Below, in pieces: positions 45,398-55,050 of a stretch of 64,000 nucleotides of DNA. Each line of letters begins with the position of its first letter. Position 1 is the first letter of the stretch. The DNA comes from MWAR01 sp035388825 (GTDB taxonomy: Bacteria > Muiribacteriota > Ozemobacteria > Ozemobacterales > Ozemobacteraceae): NCBI GenBank assembly GCA_035388825.1, contig DAOOQQ010000014.1, forward strand, positions 23,439 to 87,438, written 5' to 3'. The notes below the pieces were generated by a model that made no database searches, was not told the origin of the DNA, and saw only the letters and a program-made list of their open reading frames with translations. A program made the position numbers and the translations under genes.

Positions 45398-45513
45398 GTG
45401 TCTCCCCGGAAAGCACGCCGGATTTGACTTTTACGGCCGGCCATGCGAAACTTGGACGTTATTCCGGGCTGTCGAAAGGGTTTTCGGGAGCCCGATCATG
45501 TGAAGGAGTCACG

Positions 45514-46971
45514 ATGAAAAAGACCACCCAGAACGGAACGGAGCGCGAAACGATGCCTACCGCCACGACGAACCGCCTTCCCTATAAAGTCAAGGATATC
45601 GACCTGTGGCAGCTCGGCCGCAAGGAAATCGAGATCGCCGAACACGAAATGCCCGGCCTGATGGCGCTTCGCGAGAAATACGGCGCCAAGAAGCCTCTCC
45701 GCGGGGCCCGCATCGCCGGTTCGCTCCACATGACCGTCCAGACCGCCGTTCTGATCGAGACGCTCGCCGAGCTCGGCGCCGACGTCCGGTGGTGCAGCTG
45801 CAACATCTTCTCGACCCAGGACACCGCCGCGGCCGCGATCGCGAAGCGGGGTATCCCCGTTTACGCCTGGAAGGGCGAAACGCTGGCGGAATACTGGTGG
45901 TGCACGCAGGAAGCCCTCACCTGGCCGGACGGCCAGGGCCCGACGCTGATCGTCGATGACGGCGGAGACGCCACGATGATGATCCATATCGGTTACGATG
46001 CCGAGAAGAATCCGAAGGTGCTCGACCGGCATGCCGAGGGCGAGGATGAGCAGGAGCTGCTCGCGATCCTGAAGAAGACCCTCAAGGCCGAGCCCAACAA
46101 ATGGACCAATATGCTTCCCCACATCAAGGGCGTCAGCGAAGAGACCACGACGGGCGTTCATCGCCTGTACAAGATGATGGAGCAGAAGCAGCTCCTCTTC
46201 CCCGCCATCAATGTGAACGACTCGGTCACCAAGTCGAAGTTCGACAACCTCTACGGCTGCCGCGAAAGCCTCGTCGACGGCATCAAGCGCGCCACCGACG
46301 TCATGATCGCCGGCAAGACCGCCGTCGTGTGCGGCTACGGTGATGTCGGCAAGGGCTGCGCCCAGGCGCTTCGTTCCTACGGCGCGCACGTCATCGTCAC
46401 CGAGATCGACCCGATCTGCGCCCTGCAGGCGATGATGGCCGGCTACATCGTCGACACCGTCGAGAACTCTCTCGGCAAGGCCGACATCTACGTCACCACG
46501 ACGGGCAATCGCGACATCATCACCGCTGACCACATGGCGAAGATGAAGGACCAGGCGATCGTCTGCAACATCGGCCACTTCGACAACGAGATCCAGATGA
46601 GCAAGCTCGAGACCTGGAAGGGCGTGAAGCGCACCAACATCAAGCCCCAGGTCGACCGCTACACCTATGCCGACGGACACAGCATCTACGTGCTGGCCGA
46701 AGGCCGGCTCGTGAACCTGGGCTGCGCCCGCGGCCACCCCAGCTTCGTGATGAGCAGCTCGTTCACGAACCAGACACTCGCCCAGATCGACCTCTGGACG
46801 AACACCCACAAGATCGGCGTCTACACCCTGTCGAAGAAGCTCGACGAGGAAGTCGCCCGCCTGCACCTCGAGAAGCTCGGCGCGAAGCTCACCGTACTGA
46901 CCAAGGAACAGGCCAGCTACATCGGCGTTCCGGTCGAGGGCCCCTACAAGTCCGACCAGTATCGCTACTGA
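45514..46971 (+). CDS. ahcY: Adenosylhomocysteinase
   Basis: 485 residues from the ATG at 45514, with GAAGGAG 5 nt upstream. GSLHMTVQTAVLIETL, CNIFSTQDTAAAAIA, DDGGDATMMIHIG, the NAD-binding VCGYGDVGKGCAQALR and the C-terminal GPYKSDQYRY are all diagnostic. It cleaves S-adenosylhomocysteine to adenosine and homocysteine, supporting SAM-dependent methylation, which here includes ArsM. It stands alone between two terminators. Confidence 0.98.
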   Translation: MKKTTQNGTERETMPTATTNRLPYKVKDIDLWQLGRKEIEIAEHEMPGLMALREKYGAKKPLRGARIAGSLHMTVQTAVLIETLAELGADVRWCSCNIFSTQDTAAAAIAKRGIPVYAWKGETLAEYWWCTQEALTWPDGQGPTLIVDDGGDATMMIHIGYDAEKNPKVLDRHAEGEDEQELLAILKKTLKAEPNKWTNMLPHIKGVSEETTTGVHRLYKMMEQKQLLFPAINVNDSVTKSKFDNLYGCRESLVDGIKRATDVMIAGKTAVVCGYGDVGKGCAQALRSYGAHVIVTEIDPICALQAMMAGYIVDTVENSLGKADIYVTTTGNRDIITADHMAKMKDQAIVCNIGHFDNEIQMSKLETWKGVKRTNIKPQVDRYTYADGHSIYVLAEGRLVNLGCARGHPSFVMSSSFTNQTLAQIDLWTNTHKIGVYTLSKKLDEEVARLHLEKLGAKLTVLTKEQASYIGVPVEGPYKSDQYRY

Positions 46972-46997
46972 CCGGTTCGTCTCGGGAAAACAGCAGA

Positions 46998-47029
46998 ACC
47001 GCCCGGCCACACTGGCCGGGCGGTTTTTT
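46998..47029 (+). terminator. Strong intrinsic terminator after ahcY
   Basis: A 12-bp perfect stem ACCGCCCGGCCA/TGGCCGGGCGGT with a 3-nt loop and a T-run. It also faces the end of the convergent gene at 47042. Confidence 0.95.
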
Positions 47030-47041
47030 CTTCCCGTATCG

Positions 47042-50000
47042 TCAGGCCGGAAGCTTGCGGATCCGGACGAGCGCCCGGTCGAGATCGGCCGCGGCGACGG
47101 CGGCACGGCCGGCGGCAGCGTTGCGCAGGGCGGCAGACAGAGCCTGTCGCCCCTCGACGAGACGCCGGATCATCTCCTCGAGACGCGTGGTGTCGGCCTC
47201 TTCGGGCGGCAGAACGAACTCCCAGCCGAGTTCGGCCGCCAGTCCGGTCATCTTGGGGTCGACGGCCAGGCCCAGCCAGGGCGTCCCGGCAATCGACGCC
47301 AGGACGGCGGCATGGAGGCGCATGGTCACGACAAGCCGGCAGCCGGCAAACACGGTCTCGGCCGACGCGGCATCACGGAGAATCGTCACTTCAGAATATT
47401 CCTGAATATTTTTCCAGGGACGTTCATCCTCGCCCTCCTGGAACGCGATCGGCAGAATGATGTATCCGGCACTCCGCCCCCAGGCGCCGAGGCGTTCGGC
47501 GATGAGATGCGCTTCGGGGCAGGAGCCGCGAAGGACCACCCCGACCCGCGCAGGTGGCTCCCCGGTCGGAACAGCGGCGGGTGCTTTCAGGAAGACGAGA
47601 TCGGCCCCCGCAGCGGGGCAAAGCGGCGGACCGGGCAGACGTTCGAGAACGAGCGCCGCCTCACGATCCCGGCAGGAGATATGGTCGCCGAACTCCAGAA
47701 CCCCGCGCACCGCCATAGCCGCAAGCAGCCGGTAGCCGCTGTCCGGGGTTCCCCACGGGCCGAACCCCTGACCGATCAGGATGAGCTTCGCCCCCAGCAG
47801 GCGGCCGGTGGCAAGCAAAAGGAGATAGTACAGCAGGCTTCCCAGGCTCGTCGAAGCCTGAAGGAGACTTCCCCCGGGAACGACGATGGCGCGGGACGAG
47901 GCGAGGGCTTCGAGGACCCCCAGACGATCGTCTCGCAGCACGGGGACAATCTCGCGCGGGCCATTCCAGGGATTCGGTCCCCAGAGAATGCTCCACGGAA
48001 GATCCGGACGCCGGCGGGCGGCTTCCTCGGTGAAGGTGCGCCACAGCAGCTCGTCTCCGAGGTTACCGAAGCCGAAATATCCGACCAGGAGGCTGCGATC
48101 TCCCTTTCCGCCGGCGAGTGCCAGGACCCGGCAGACGAGATACCCGGCGAGAAGGGCTACCCCGGTGGCCAGGCCCGTCCAGAGGCCGTTGAAGCCGCGC
48201 AGATAGGCGAGTGCCAGCGGGGAATGGAAATGGCAGAACGTGTTCACCAGCGAAACCTGGCCCATCTGCATGAAGAGGGCGAGCACCGGGAGAATCTCGA
48301 AGACGCCGCGGCGTCGGAAGAACAGGAAGAACAGGGCCGCGGGGTAGCCGATGAGAAACTCCTTGTTGCGTGGCCGGGCGATCATCAGGTTTTCGAGGAA
48401 CGTTCGGCCCAGGTCCTCCATCTCGGAGGGCTTGAGGAAGGTGACGTTTCCGGACCGGAGCAGGTACAGGACCGTTCCGCCGGCCACGGCGAGGCCGATG
48501 AGCAGCTCACGGGCCGTGAGAGGGCGGGAAAGGAGCGACAGCATGCCGCCGCCGTATCGGCGCAGCGCCCAGATGCCCGTCCAGACCAGGGGAAGAAGAA
48601 ACGCCGCCTTGATGCCGCGGAACTGTTCGAACTTGAGCAGGTAGGTCGTTTCGGCATAGAGAGCGGCGATCAGGGTTCCGCCGATGATGCCGGGCACGAC
48701 CAGGCGCAGGAAGAAGCGCGCACCGCTTCCGATGACCGGGGGCGGCTCCGGCCCGTCCAGTTCGCGCTCGTGCAGGACCATGGCCCTGATGCAGCCGAGC
48801 GAGGGCCAGGCGACCGCGCCGGCGAGTCCTGCCAGGCCGACAAACGCCCCCGGCGGCAGGAGGCCCCAGGCCAGGAAGGTGGCGAACACGGTCAGCCAGA
48901 CATCGCGCTCGAGAAGCGCTCTGCCGCGAGAGGCCGCAACGAGGAGGGGAATGCCCATCATCAGCACCAGGCCGATTGCCAGCCGTTCGCCCGTCGAGGC
49001 CGCACCGACCAGATGGCGGGGCTCTTCGCGACGTTGTTCGTCGTTTCGCGGAATCCGGAAGCCGTCGGCCTCGAGCCGACGCACGAGGGAGCCGAGATAC
49101 TCCAGGTTGAACTGGACGAGATCCCCGATGAACTTTTTCTTGTCCTGGAAGAAACAGCGCATGTACAGCATTTTGAGACGGCGTTCGCGCACGGCGCGCA
49201 CCCATCTTGCTATTGCTCTCGATACATTATAATTCTCGTCGAGCTCCTTCCGGCCGATGCTGTGCACCCGCACGAATGGCCTCAGGCCGCGCAGGCCGGC
49301 GATCAGGGTTTCCATGCCCGCCTGGTCGTTGAATTCGACCCAGCCGATGCGGAAGGAGCGGTGAAGCAGCTCGTCGACCGTGGCATGGAGGGCGCCGCGG
49401 TTCCCCAGCACCTCTTCCTCGGCGAAGACGATGGCGGAGATGCCGGTTGGATCGGGCAGGCCGGCAATCATGGCGCGGATCGAGCCGGCCGAGAGTCCCG
49501 GGTGGTTGTAGATCCGCAGGACGACCCCAAGGCCGCACTCGCGGGCCAGGTCGATGTACTCCTTCGAGAATCCGAGCCCAACGCGGGTCTTGAAGTCCTC
49601 CCCGGACCGCCGGAGCACCAGCAGATGGAGGCTGGCGCGCCGGATCCTGCCGGCAGGCAGCTTCCAGGAGAGATGGTGCTCGATCCGGTCGAGCAGACCT
49701 TTCTCCTGCGACCAGATCCAGAGCGCCCCCTGCGGTTCGGCCAGTTCGATGCCGCACGAGGCCGTGTCGCCCTCGACGGCCATCTGGCGCAGGTCAGCGA
49801 GGTTGAGAATCGCGACACGGCCTTCGGTTTCGAGCGACCGGAGCGTGTCCTCGGAGATGCCCACCGAGCTCGCACCGCGTTCGACGGCCGCAAGCAGCAT
49901 CTCCCGCAGTTTCCAGCCCTCCTCGCGGGCCAGCGTCCGCAGCTCGTCGAAGTCCATGACGGTCTCGACATAGACATCCCGGCTCTCGGCCTTCCACCGG

Positions 50001-50083
50001 AGCGTGTCGCGCCAGACGGCGGCCAGCAGGCCCGGGATACAGAGAATGAGGAGGATGACCCAGCTGCGCGTTCCCCGAATCAT
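47042..50083 (-). CDS. DUF5693 membrane protein fused to CsaB-type polysaccharide pyruvyl transferase
   Basis: 1013 residues. N-terminal TM (WVILLILCIPGLLAAVW), then an extracytoplasmic domain (about 40-350) matching DUF5693: VGISEDTLRSLETEGRVAIL, IVFAEEEVLGNRG, FVRVHSIGRKELDENYN. Several TM helices follow (about 370-650). The last 350 residues are a pyruvyl transferase: LLVGYFGFGNLGDELLW, AIVVPGGSLLQ, LILIGQGFGPWG, VTMRLHAAVLA. CsaB ketal-pyruvylates cell-wall polymer so that SLH-domain proteins can bind. In Firmicutes DUF5693 and csaB are often separate neighbours; fusion here suggests one machine. A small exported protein is encoded just upstream. Confidence 0.9.
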   Translation of the reverse strand: MIRGTRSWVILLILCIPGLLAAVWRDTLRWKAESRDVYVETVMDFDELRTLAREEGWKLREMLLAAVERGASSVGISEDTLRSLETEGRVAILNLADLRQMAVEGDTASCGIELAEPQGALWIWSQEKGLLDRIEHHLSWKLPAGRIRRASLHLLVLRRSGEDFKTRVGLGFSKEYIDLARECGLGVVLRIYNHPGLSAGSIRAMIAGLPDPTGISAIVFAEEEVLGNRGALHATVDELLHRSFRIGWVEFNDQAGMETLIAGLRGLRPFVRVHSIGRKELDENYNVSRAIARWVRAVRERRLKMLYMRCFFQDKKKFIGDLVQFNLEYLGSLVRRLEADGFRIPRNDEQRREEPRHLVGAASTGERLAIGLVLMMGIPLLVAASRGRALLERDVWLTVFATFLAWGLLPPGAFVGLAGLAGAVAWPSLGCIRAMVLHERELDGPEPPPVIGSGARFFLRLVVPGIIGGTLIAALYAETTYLLKFEQFRGIKAAFLLPLVWTGIWALRRYGGGMLSLLSRPLTARELLIGLAVAGGTVLYLLRSGNVTFLKPSEMEDLGRTFLENLMIARPRNKEFLIGYPAALFFLFFRRRGVFEILPVLALFMQMGQVSLVNTFCHFHSPLALAYLRGFNGLWTGLATGVALLAGYLVCRVLALAGGKGDRSLLVGYFGFGNLGDELLWRTFTEEAARRRPDLPWSILWGPNPWNGPREIVPVLRDDRLGVLEALASSRAIVVPGGSLLQASTSLGSLLYYLLLLATGRLLGAKLILIGQGFGPWGTPDSGYRLLAAMAVRGVLEFGDHISCRDREAALVLERLPGPPLCPAAGADLVFLKAPAAVPTGEPPARVGVVLRGSCPEAHLIAERLGAWGRSAGYIILPIAFQEGEDERPWKNIQEYSEVTILRDAASAETVFAGCRLVVTMRLHAAVLASIAGTPWLGLAVDPKMTGLAAELGWEFVLPPEEADTTRLEEMIRRLVEGRQALSAALRNAAAGRAAVAAADLDRALVRIRKLPA

Positions 50084-50098
50084 GCCGTCACGGCTCCA

Positions 50099-50479
50099 TC
50101 AGCGGGCGGGATGAAGGCCCATGGCCAGGATCAAGCCCATGCTCTTCGCTTCGAGAAGCAGGCCTGGTGTTTCGGGAACGAGGATCAGATGATTCGCGGG
50201 CAGCACCATATCGGCAGGCAGCTCCTTTCCGTCGGTCAGGTCGATGACGGATTTTCCCCGGGGAGCTTTCAGCCGCAGGCGGCCCGAGCGGATGACGATC
50301 ATGGCTCCCGGCGTGAGCTGCACCGTATCACCATTCGGCACGACGATGGACCGAAAGCGGAAAAACTGGTCGAGATAGCTTTTCGAAACGAGCGGATCGC
50401 CGGTCGTTCCCGGCTCCTGCCCCGATACCGGGGAGATCAGAAGCAGAACGACCACGACGGCATTTAGTATAGATTTCAC
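50099..50479 (-). CDS. Small exported protein upstream of DUF5693-CsaB
   Basis: 126 residues from the GTG at 50479, which has GGAGGAAATATATT upstream; longer frames lack a start with such a site. Signal peptide SILNAVVVVLLLISPVSG. The mature part is a beta-rich single domain: SKSYLDQFFRFRSIVVPNG, TPGAMIVIRSGRLRL, PANHLILVPETPGLLLEAKSMGLILAMG. I do not recognise the family by name. It is probably co-transcribed with the CsaB fusion, 16 nt apart, and may serve the same envelope polymer. The ribosome-binding region contains an AT-island motif. Confidence 0.72.
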   Translation of the reverse strand: MKSILNAVVVVLLLISPVSGQEPGTTGDPLVSKSYLDQFFRFRSIVVPNGDTVQLTPGAMIVIRSGRLRLKAPRGKSVIDLTDGKELPADMVLPANHLILVPETPGLLLEAKSMGLILAMGLHPAR

Positions 50480-50622
50480 AATATATTTCCTCCGTGGCGC
50501 TGTGACATCATTGCCGCTCACAGTACCACACCCCGGGACGGTGGCGGAAGGGGTCAGGTCACAAACGATGCCGCCGTGACCGGCTCGAGCCGACGGCTCG
50601 TCAGGCACGCGACGGTTGTGGC

Positions 50623-50652
50623 TTGCCGAACGGATGCGGCGGGGGGTAGAAT
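50623..50652 (+). promoter_or_regulatory. Probable promoter for the gene at 50685
   Basis: TTGCCG at 50623-50628 and TAGAAT at 50647-50652, spacer 18 bp. The -10 matches those at 5120 and 31854. Confidence 0.45.
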
Positions 50653-50684
50653 GACGCCCCAAGCCCGCGTACAGGAGTTGGCAG

Positions 50685-51407
50685 ATGGCCATCGACGAAA
50701 TCGAAGTTCCCGGAACCTCCCTCTCCCTCAAATGCTGGAACGCCCGCATCGAGGATATTCCCGCCTTTTTCGAGAAACTCTCGACCGAGGGGGACGTGTT
50801 CACCCTCGATCCCGAGACCGCCGGCTTCCACGATTGCGACAAGAACGAGCGGCTGATCCGGGGGTTCTACTCGGGCATCATGCCGTTCGAAGTCGAGCAT
50901 CTCGTCGAGGGCATCACGACGAAATCTCTGCTCAAGCGGATCGAGAGCGCCGAGTTTCTGCTGCTCGAAGACTGCATGTTCACGATGGGGAAAAAGAGCG
51001 GCCCGACCAAGGGGCTGTCGAACTCCCTGTCGGCGGCGTCGGGATACGGCGTTTCGCAGATGGAGTTCGAGTTCCGGCAGATGAGCCAGCTTCAAGAGAG
51101 GCTCAGCCAGACGAAGTCGATCGTCCTGACCAACCCCAAGGACAAGGAAGTCCGTCGGGCGCGCCTGGCCGGGCTGATCGAGAGCTATACCGAATACAAT
51201 GTCATCGATCCCCGGAACCACGGCATCGAGAGCGTCTCGGGCGTGGTGGACTCGCCGCACGGAACGATGACGATCACCGTCACCCGCAAGGGCGGCCTCC
51301 GTCTCGCCGTCTCGAAGGGGTTCATCCTGACCGTCGACTGCCTGAAATGGCTCCTGGCGCTGATCAGGGACGAGGAAGCCCCCCCCTCACCCCGGAAAAA
51401 GGGCTGA
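50685..51407 (+). CDS. Conserved-looking hypothetical protein
   Basis: 240 residues; no family recognised. There is no signal peptide or TM. The N-terminal part is acidic (DEIEVPGTSLSLKCWNARIEDIPAFFEKL). The middle has a charged helix (ESAEFLLLEDCMFTMGKKS, then MEFEFRQMSQLQERLSQ), and the end is beta-rich with ITVTRKGGLRLAV. It is transcribed alone and converges on the HEAT gene, with 2 nt between stops. Codon use is normal for the window. Confidence 0.7.
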   Translation: MAIDEIEVPGTSLSLKCWNARIEDIPAFFEKLSTEGDVFTLDPETAGFHDCDKNERLIRGFYSGIMPFEVEHLVEGITTKSLLKRIESAEFLLLEDCMFTMGKKSGPTKGLSNSLSAASGYGVSQMEFEFRQMSQLQERLSQTKSIVLTNPKDKEVRRARLAGLIESYTEYNVIDPRNHGIESVSGVVDSPHGTMTITVTRKGGLRLAVSKGFILTVDCLKWLLALIRDEEAPPSPRKKG

Positions 51408-51409
51408 GC

Positions 51410-52654
51410 TCACTCGAACTGGCGCAACCGTTCTATCGCTTTCTTTATCGTATCCTGGACGAACGGCTCCTGCTCGGTTTTCAGTACGGCTTCCAGCGTC
51501 GGCAGGGCCGCCCACGCGGTTTCTCCCATTTCCCCAAGCGTGTGGGCAGCGGCTTCCCGCGTCAGGGGATCGCCTTCTGCGACGGCGGATTCGAGGGCGT
51601 GGACAGCCTCGACGCCGAGACGACCGAGGATGTTGCCGACGATCCAGCGGACCGAGCGGGTCACGGTTCCGAGCGACTGAACCAGTTCTGGAATGGCACA
51701 GGCCCCGAGACGCACGAGCGTCTCGCCTGCGAGATAGGAGATGCCGACGTGCTCTTCACGCAGCATCGTGATCACCGAAGGCACGGCGGGCCGGCCGATC
51801 ATCACGACGACATCGGCTGCCCAGCACCGCATCGAAACGTCTCCGCCCCGCATCAGCCGAACAAGCGACGCCACGCCGCCCGTTCCGAACCGGCTGAGAG
51901 CGTCGGCCCCGTTCCGACGGCTCACGGAGCCCTTCTGGACCGCTTCGATCAAAGGTTCGACCGTGAGAGGGCCGATCCGCTCCAGGACATCCATGGCAAG
52001 TTCCTGGACGGCGGCATTCGACGCATCCAGCGCGGCCAGCAGGCCGGGAACGGCCGGACCTCCGATCTGGCCCAGCACGGGAGCCAGGAACGGCCGGATC
52101 CGCTCGTCGGTCAATGCTTCGAGAAGGCAGGGAATCGCCTCCTCGCCGGCGTCTCCCAGAGCCACCGCGGCGAACTGGCGAACGAAGGCATCGCGATCCC
52201 CCAGCAGCCAGACGAGCCCAGGAAACCCGGGCCTTCCGATGCGGGAAAGGGCCGTCGCCATCGTCCGACGCAGCAGGGGCTCCTGCTCGGTGCGCAGCCG
52301 CTCGGTGATAGCCTGCAGGACGGGTTCCGACGACATCCGCAACCGCCCCGCGACGACCACGGCGGCCCGGCAGACGAGCGGCTCGGGATCGCGCATCGAC
52401 AGGGCGACGACCTCCGAAACATCCCGGCCCAACTGGTGCCAGACCGGCAGTTCGAACACGGCCATCTCGCGCAGCCCCGGCAGGGGGGCATACAGGGATT
52501 CGAGGAACGACACCCAGCTTTCCTCCGGCGGCACCATTCCCTCGGGGATCTCCCGCGGCTTGTTCTTCACCGAGCCCGCTTCATCCCACATGGGATCACC
52601 GGACCCTCCAAGGATCTTCAGCGCGTCCTTCCCGTCCCGCTCACTCACGTCCAT
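51410..52654 (-). CDS. HEAT/PBS-lyase-repeat protein
   Basis: 414 residues from Met at 52654; a Met 12 nt upstream is possible. From about residue 70 to the end there are about ten HEAT units, e.g. AVVVAGRLRMSSEPVLQAITERL, ATALSRIGRPGFPGLVWLLGD and TLGEMGETAWAALPTLEAVL. These repeats make protein-binding solenoids. It lies in a row with an FHA/membrane protein and a MoxR-like ATPase, so a shared complex is plausible. Confidence 0.85.
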   Translation of the reverse strand: MDVSERDGKDALKILGGSGDPMWDEAGSVKNKPREIPEGMVPPEESWVSFLESLYAPLPGLREMAVFELPVWHQLGRDVSEVVALSMRDPEPLVCRAAVVVAGRLRMSSEPVLQAITERLRTEQEPLLRRTMATALSRIGRPGFPGLVWLLGDRDAFVRQFAAVALGDAGEEAIPCLLEALTDERIRPFLAPVLGQIGGPAVPGLLAALDASNAAVQELAMDVLERIGPLTVEPLIEAVQKGSVSRRNGADALSRFGTGGVASLVRLMRGGDVSMRCWAADVVVMIGRPAVPSVITMLREEHVGISYLAGETLVRLGACAIPELVQSLGTVTRSVRWIVGNILGRLGVEAVHALESAVAEGDPLTREAAAHTLGEMGETAWAALPTLEAVLKTEQEPFVQDTIKKAIERLRQFE

Positions 52655-52674
52655 CCTCCCATGCATGCATCGGA

Positions 52675-53556
52675 TCAGCCGGCCGCTTCCGGCAGGGCAT
52701 CCCGGCTTCTGGCATAGCGATTCCTATAGATGATATTCCGGTCTCCAAGCCTCATCACATCCCCGTCAACCAGGGGCCGATACCGGTACCGGCCGCCGAC
52801 GAACGAGACCGGGGTGTCCTCGAGACACTCCAATACATGGACCCCATCCCGCTCGCCGATGACGAACCACTGGCCCGGCCCCTCCTCGAGACTCAGATCA
52901 CACTCGTCATCCGCCCCCCCGAGGAACTCCTCCGACTCGAGACGATACTGCACCGGCCACCCCGTGGAAACGGCCTCCTCGAGCCACGCCTCTTTCAGCA
53001 GTTCCAGGGAAAGTGCCGGACCCAGCGAGGCGGCAAGCCCGATCACCAGGGAGCCGAGTATCCAGGCCCCGCGCGGAAAGAGCACCATGTCCGCCGTCAA
53101 CCCGGCCAGGATCAGAGCGGGGGCGAGTCCCATGAACATCTGGCAGGCGGCCCGGGGCGCATTCACGGCAATCCCGCGGGCGGCAGCCAGCGCCACCGCG
53201 TAGATCGCCCACCAGAGCAGCCGGAGCAGGATCTCGGGCGCATGACGGGCAAGCCCCGCCCATTCCCCGAGCAATTGGTACAACACGGCCGCCACCATCG
53301 GCACGGCCAGCCCCACCGCTCCGGCCGAAAGAAATCTCCGCCCGGCCTTGCGGGGCCGTCCTTCGTGCCACAACGCCGTGACGGCCTGTTCTCCCCCGAT
53401 CAGCAGCGCCGAAACGAGGCCGACCGACAGGGTCGTCTGGAGAAAATCGCTCCCGAAGCCCCACGGCACCATTCCCCGGAACGAAAGCCACCCCGCCCAT
53501 CCGGCGATAAGCCCGATGAAGGCGGCATCGATGAGAGGAAGAAGGTTCAGAGGCAT
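52675..53556 (-). CDS. Polytopic membrane protein with C-terminal FHA-like domain
   Basis: 293 residues from Met at 53556. About seven hydrophobic helices (residues 1-190) are followed by a soluble end. In it, EEFLGGADDECDLSLEEG, VLECLEDTPVSFVGG and LVDGDVMRLGDRNIIYRNR have the strand order of an FHA fold. The usual Arg/Ser phosphopeptide contacts are not clear, so Thr-P binding is uncertain. It may link a kinase-type signal to the AAA ATPase encoded upstream. Confidence 0.72.
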   Translation of the reverse strand: MPLNLLPLIDAAFIGLIAGWAGWLSFRGMVPWGFGSDFLQTTLSVGLVSALLIGGEQAVTALWHEGRPRKAGRRFLSAGAVGLAVPMVAAVLYQLLGEWAGLARHAPEILLRLLWWAIYAVALAAARGIAVNAPRAACQMFMGLAPALILAGLTADMVLFPRGAWILGSLVIGLAASLGPALSLELLKEAWLEEAVSTGWPVQYRLESEEFLGGADDECDLSLEEGPGQWFVIGERDGVHVLECLEDTPVSFVGGRYRYRPLVDGDVMRLGDRNIIYRNRYARSRDALPEAAG

Positions 53557-53613
53557 TCGGAAAAACGCCGCACCGCCGGACAATCGCGGCGATGCGGCAT
53601 CGGTATCTCCCTG

Positions 53614-54903
53614 TTACTGGATATCCTCGACGAGGGTCATCTTGGACACGAAATACAGACCGTAGGCATCCTCCAGCTCCGCGTTCGTGATCCCCGTGTC
53701 GGTAACTTCCATGAACCGCTTCTTGTCGAACACCATGTTCAGGATGTCGCGGGGATGCACGGCGCGCAGACCCCGCTTGTCGCGCTTGTACAGCGTCGTC
53801 AGGAACTCGATGTTCGCCGGATCAAACTTGAGACCCAGCTTGTCGGAATAGGATTTCCATATCAATCCATATTCTTCAATGGTGGGATTGCGCACGTTGA
53901 TCTTGTACGGCAACCGGCGTAGGAATGCGTCGTCGACGATCTTCATCGGATCAAGGTTGGTGCTGAACAACACGATTTCATCCGTCGGCACTTCCATGCG
54001 CTGGCCGCCGAGGACGAGAAAGTCGATCTTGTTCTCGAGGGGTACGATGAACCGGTTGAAGATGTCTTCGACGTTGCACCGCTGCCGGCCAAGATCGTCG
54101 ATCAGCAGAACCCCGCCGTTCGCCTTGACCTGCGGAGGCGCGTCGAAGCAGCCAAACTTCTTGTTGTACACGACTTCAAGGTTTTCGAGCGTCAGTTCGC
54201 CGCCGGCCGTGATCATCGGCGGCTGAACGACGACCCAGCGCTGATCCAGCCCCTCGAGATCGATGGTCTCGATCGCCTGGTGGCAACTGGGGTCGAACAT
54301 CCGCACGAGCTGGCCGCCGACTTCGACGGCATAGGGCACGATCATCGGCGGCAGAAGCCTGACGACGCTGCTGCACAGGAACGTCTTGCCGTTTCCCGGG
54401 AAACCGTAGACGAAGGCGGGTTTCCGGGCGCAGACCGCCTGGCCGATCTGGACCAGGATGTCCTTGTAGCCCAGATGATGCGCAAACTTCTCCTGCAGAA
54501 ACTTCATGTTGATGTTGAAGCTCTTCTTGTTGGCATCCAGAACCTGCTTGGAGATCCTGACGTATTCCTCGAAGCCGACCGGCGCCGCCCCGAGATACGA
54601 GTCGCGCTCGTAGATGTTCCGGGCGCGCTCGATGCCCTTCGGATACAGGCCATACTGGTAGTCCGAACCCATGCCGGTGCCACCGACCATGCCGACCATT
54701 TCCGCCTGTTTCAGGTCGTTGATCAGCTTCTGAATGATATCGGGCTTTATTTTCAGCGATTTGCCGATCTGGCGCGGCGTGCGCTTCCCGTGAATGTGCA
54801 GTTCCTTGAAGATCAGGTTCGAAATGATCTCCGACTCGATCTTGAGATCATACAGGGTCTCGGGTTCCTTCGGGATGAAACTCTTCAGATCCACCTGCGG
54901 CAT
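53614..54903 (-). CDS. AAA+ ATPase with N-terminal winged-helix-like region
   Basis: 429 residues from the ATG at 54903, preceded by GAGGAGCAGAACG. Residues 20-90 look like a winged helix (ELHIHGKRTPRQIGKSLKIKPDIIQKLINDL). The AAA core has Walker A FVYGFPGNGKT, Walker B GGVLLIDDLGRQ, sensor-1 IVLFSTNLDP and arginine-finger RRLPYKINV. Homologues occur beside pilus and secretion genes in several phyla as ATPases of unknown client. Here HEAT and FHA-like proteins are its downstream neighbours. Confidence 0.85.
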   Translation of the reverse strand: MPQVDLKSFIPKEPETLYDLKIESEIISNLIFKELHIHGKRTPRQIGKSLKIKPDIIQKLINDLKQAEMVGMVGGTGMGSDYQYGLYPKGIERARNIYERDSYLGAAPVGFEEYVRISKQVLDANKKSFNINMKFLQEKFAHHLGYKDILVQIGQAVCARKPAFVYGFPGNGKTFLCSSVVRLLPPMIVPYAVEVGGQLVRMFDPSCHQAIETIDLEGLDQRWVVVQPPMITAGGELTLENLEVVYNKKFGCFDAPPQVKANGGVLLIDDLGRQRCNVEDIFNRFIVPLENKIDFLVLGGQRMEVPTDEIVLFSTNLDPMKIVDDAFLRRLPYKINVRNPTIEEYGLIWKSYSDKLGLKFDPANIEFLTTLYKRDKRGLRAVHPRDILNMVFDKKRFMEVTDTGITNAELEDAYGLYFVSKMTLVEDIQ

Positions 54904-55015
54904 CGTTCTGCTCCTCTGCCATCGTGTGTGTCGCCCCGCGCGGATGTTCTGAAAACACGGGACACTGCATGGTACCAAGTTTCCCCCACCCTTTCAAGGC
55001 GATTCGGCACAGCCT

Positions 55016-55044
55016 TTGACATCCTTCGGGAACGGCCCTATCAT
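55016..55044 (+). promoter_or_regulatory. Near-consensus promoter predicting a leaderless mRNA
   Basis: TTGACA (55016-55021), 17 bp, TATCAT (55039-55044). The ATG at 55051 is 7 nt beyond the -10, so transcription should begin at the start codon. No Shine-Dalgarno could be transcribed. Confidence 0.8.
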
Positions 55045-55050
55045 CGCGCC

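Noticed and set aside
45398..45513. Possible SAH riboswitch upstream of ahcY
   Set aside because: The region lacks the conserved SAH-riboswitch core that I know. Only the upstream terminator hairpin is clear. A covariance-model search would settle it.
47312..50467. A 1051-codon open frame on the + strand
   Set aside because: It is antisense to the DUF5693-CsaB gene and has shadow-type composition (Glu/Gln/Arg-rich, no hydrophobic core).
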